Shown here piece by piece: positions 38,046 through 38,977 of a stretch of 38,977 nt of DNA; position 1 is the first letter of the stretch; the number at the start of each line of letters is the position of its first letter. This DNA is from an uncultured Collinsella sp. (GTDB lineage: Bacteria > Actinomycetota > Coriobacteriia > Coriobacteriales > Coriobacteriaceae). The notes below the pieces were generated by a model. The model saw only the letters and a list, made by a program, of their open reading frames with translations. It ran no database searches and was not told the DNA's origin. The translations under genes were made by a program, and so were the position numbers. The stretch is from contig URKG01000020.1 of assembly GCA_900548265.1 (NCBI GenBank), positions 1-38,977 of the forward strand. Reading direction: 5' to 3'.

Positions 38046-38977
38046 ATGGCCGGCATGGGAAGCAGCAAACGAGACATAACGCCGGCGCAGGAGCGCTACT
38101 GCCAGGAGAGGGCCAAGGGCGCGACGCAGCGCCGGGCCTACCTGTCCGCGTTCCCGTCCAGCGAGAGGTGGAAGCCCGCCACGGTGGACAACCGCGCCTA
38201 CGAGCTGGAGAAGCGCCGTGAGGTTTCGGCGAGGCTCAAGGAGCTGCAGAAGGCCGCGGCCGCCGCGGCGGTGGTGACGCGCGCGGAGATAGTCGGCGCG
38301 CAGGCCATGCTGCTGCGCAAGGGCGTGGCCGCCGTGGAGGCGCACAGCCTGGCGGACAAGGACCTCGCCCCGGCCGTCAAGGCGCTGGCCGACGCGAGCG
38401 ACCGCCTGATGGCGTGGCTGCCGGAGGACGAGCCCGACGAGCGCCCCGCGTTCGTGCGGGACTTCGCGCTGCTGCTGGGCCCGCGCTTCCTCGCGCCGCA
38501 CCGCATGATCGCCGACGGCTACCGCGGCGATATCTGGCTGGCGGGCGGGCGCGGCTCGTGCAAGTCATCGTTCTGCAGCCTTGAGGTCGTGAACCACATC
38601 GAGCGCAACCCCGACCAGCACGCCGTGGTGCTCATGAAGCGCAAGGCGGACCTGCGCGACGCGGCCTACGCCCAGGTGGTGTGGGCCATCCGCGCGCTCG
38701 GGCTGGAAGACCAGTACGACATGCCCGAGTCCACGCTGCGCATCACCAAGAAGGCAACGGGCCAGAAGATCATCTTCCGCGGATGCGACAACGCGAACAA
38801 GATCAAGTCCATCAAGGTGCCGTTCGGCTACGTGGGCTGCGTGTGGTTCGAGGAGGCCGACCAGTTCCGCGGCATGGCCGAGGTGCGCAAGGTCACGCAG
38901 TCGCTCACGCGAGGCGGCGAGAGCTGCGTGCGCCTGTACTCGTTCAACCCGCCGCGCTCGGCGCGCTGCTGGGTCAA
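38046..38977 (+). CDS. Terminase, small and large subunits fused in one frame (3' end outside window)
   Basis: A continuous frame of at least 310 codons. Residues about 1-110 resemble a TerS: ITPAQERYCQERAKGATQRR, AYLSAFPSSERWKPATVDNR, ELEKRREVSARLKELQ (HTH-like, then a helical segment). Without a stop it enters TerL: DIWLAGGRGSCKSSFCSLEV (Walker A-like, Lys173), KRKADLRDAAYAQVVWAIR, and Walker B VWFEEADQFRG (Glu269), then LYSFNPPRSARCWV. The nuclease domain is beyond the edge. I checked the reading frame at several points across the join. The start could be ATG 38046 or 38055; neither has a strong ribosome site. The enzyme would recognise and package phage DNA. Confidence 0.85.
   Translation, partial: MAGMGSSKRDITPAQERYCQERAKGATQRRAYLSAFPSSERWKPATVDNRAYELEKRREVSARLKELQKAAAAAAVVTRAEIVGAQAMLLRKGVAAVEAHSLADKDLAPAVKALADASDRLMAWLPEDEPDERPAFVRDFALLLGPRFLAPHRMIADGYRGDIWLAGGRGSCKSSFCSLEVVNHIERNPDQHAVVLMKRKADLRDAAYAQVVWAIRALGLEDQYDMPESTLRITKKATGQKIIFRGCDNANKIKSIKVPFGYVGCVWFEEADQFRGMAEVRKVTQSLTRGGESCVRLYSFNPPRSARCWV

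Larger units (their letters stand above)
23722..38977. mobile_element. Prophage, left end (continues past the window)
   Basis: From the 3' end of tRNA-Gln onwards the DNA is more G+C-rich and carries a phage gene order: recombinase and repressor leftward, then a divergent operator region and a long rightward operon of early regulators, recombination and replication proteins, small genes and terminase. The left junction is placed at the tRNA 3' end because the recombinase frame runs into it; the exact crossover bases cannot be fixed, as the right end is outside the window. Structural genes are not yet reached. Presence of terminase argues for a phage rather than a conjugative element. Confidence 0.9.

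Overview
The window looks like part of a Coriobacteriia chromosome, most likely Collinsella or a close relative, with the left end of an integrated prophage. The taxonomic call is inference. It rests on the high G+C, the mix of gut-type carbohydrate genes (tandem SIS isomerases, GntR and LacI regulators, MsmEFGK-like importer, PTS, malQ/glgP), and Tat-type signal sequences on a lipoprotein and a cell-wall hydrolase. No rRNA or other species marker is present.

Region 1 (1-4,732, all minus strand): two adjacent SIS-domain sugar-phosphate isomerase/deglycase genes (one cut by the window edge), two overlapping GntR/HutC regulators with candidate operators beside them, a small unidentified protein and a LacI-type regulator. 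Region 2 (4,842-8,755): a perfect 23-bp-arm palindrome ahead of murB, a 131-bp element with 31-bp perfect inverted arms between convergent genes, a Tat-exported coiled-coil cell-wall hydrolase, and galE. Region 3 (8,808-13,290): malQ and glgP for cytoplasmic maltodextrin/glycogen breakdown, then a gene-free 537-bp stretch (12,822-13,358) with four tandem ~80-bp units, each an inverted repeat. Region 4 (13,359-18,934): an ABC oligosaccharide importer operon (lipoprotein, two permeases, MsmK-type ATPase) with hairpins between genes, and a TreR-like GntR gene. Region 5 (18,978-23,721): a PTS EIIC-EIIB protein fused to a HAD phosphatase, a polyprenyl synthetase, a peptidoglycan-binding protein and tRNA-Gln.

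A 10-bp motif, TTGTTTAAAC, occurs upstream of malQ and twice in the GntR/PTS divergent promoter. A one-base variant lies upstream of the ABC lipoprotein gene. This suggests one regulon joining PTS uptake, ABC uptake and 4-alpha-glucanotransferase.

Region 6 (about 23,700 to the end) is a visibly more G+C-rich prophage, cut by the window edge. A large serine recombinase gene runs antisense into the tRNA-Gln gene, which marks the left junction. Then come a lysogeny repressor, a divergent operator region, and a tightly overlapping early operon: small proteins, RuvC-like resolvase, ParB-like protein, RecF/SbcC-like ATPase, a probable homing-endonuclease-like insertion, Sak4-like ATPase, DUF669-like ssDNA-binding protein, DEAH helicase and primase-helicase. 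A heavily structured non-coding segment, several small genes (one with a possible Acb2-like anti-CBASS motif) and a terminase follow. In the terminase the small- and large-subunit regions are fused in one frame. The most unusual items are the PTS-phosphatase fusion, the TerS-TerL fusion, a 13-residue peptide shared by two phage replication proteins, and the tandem hairpin array.
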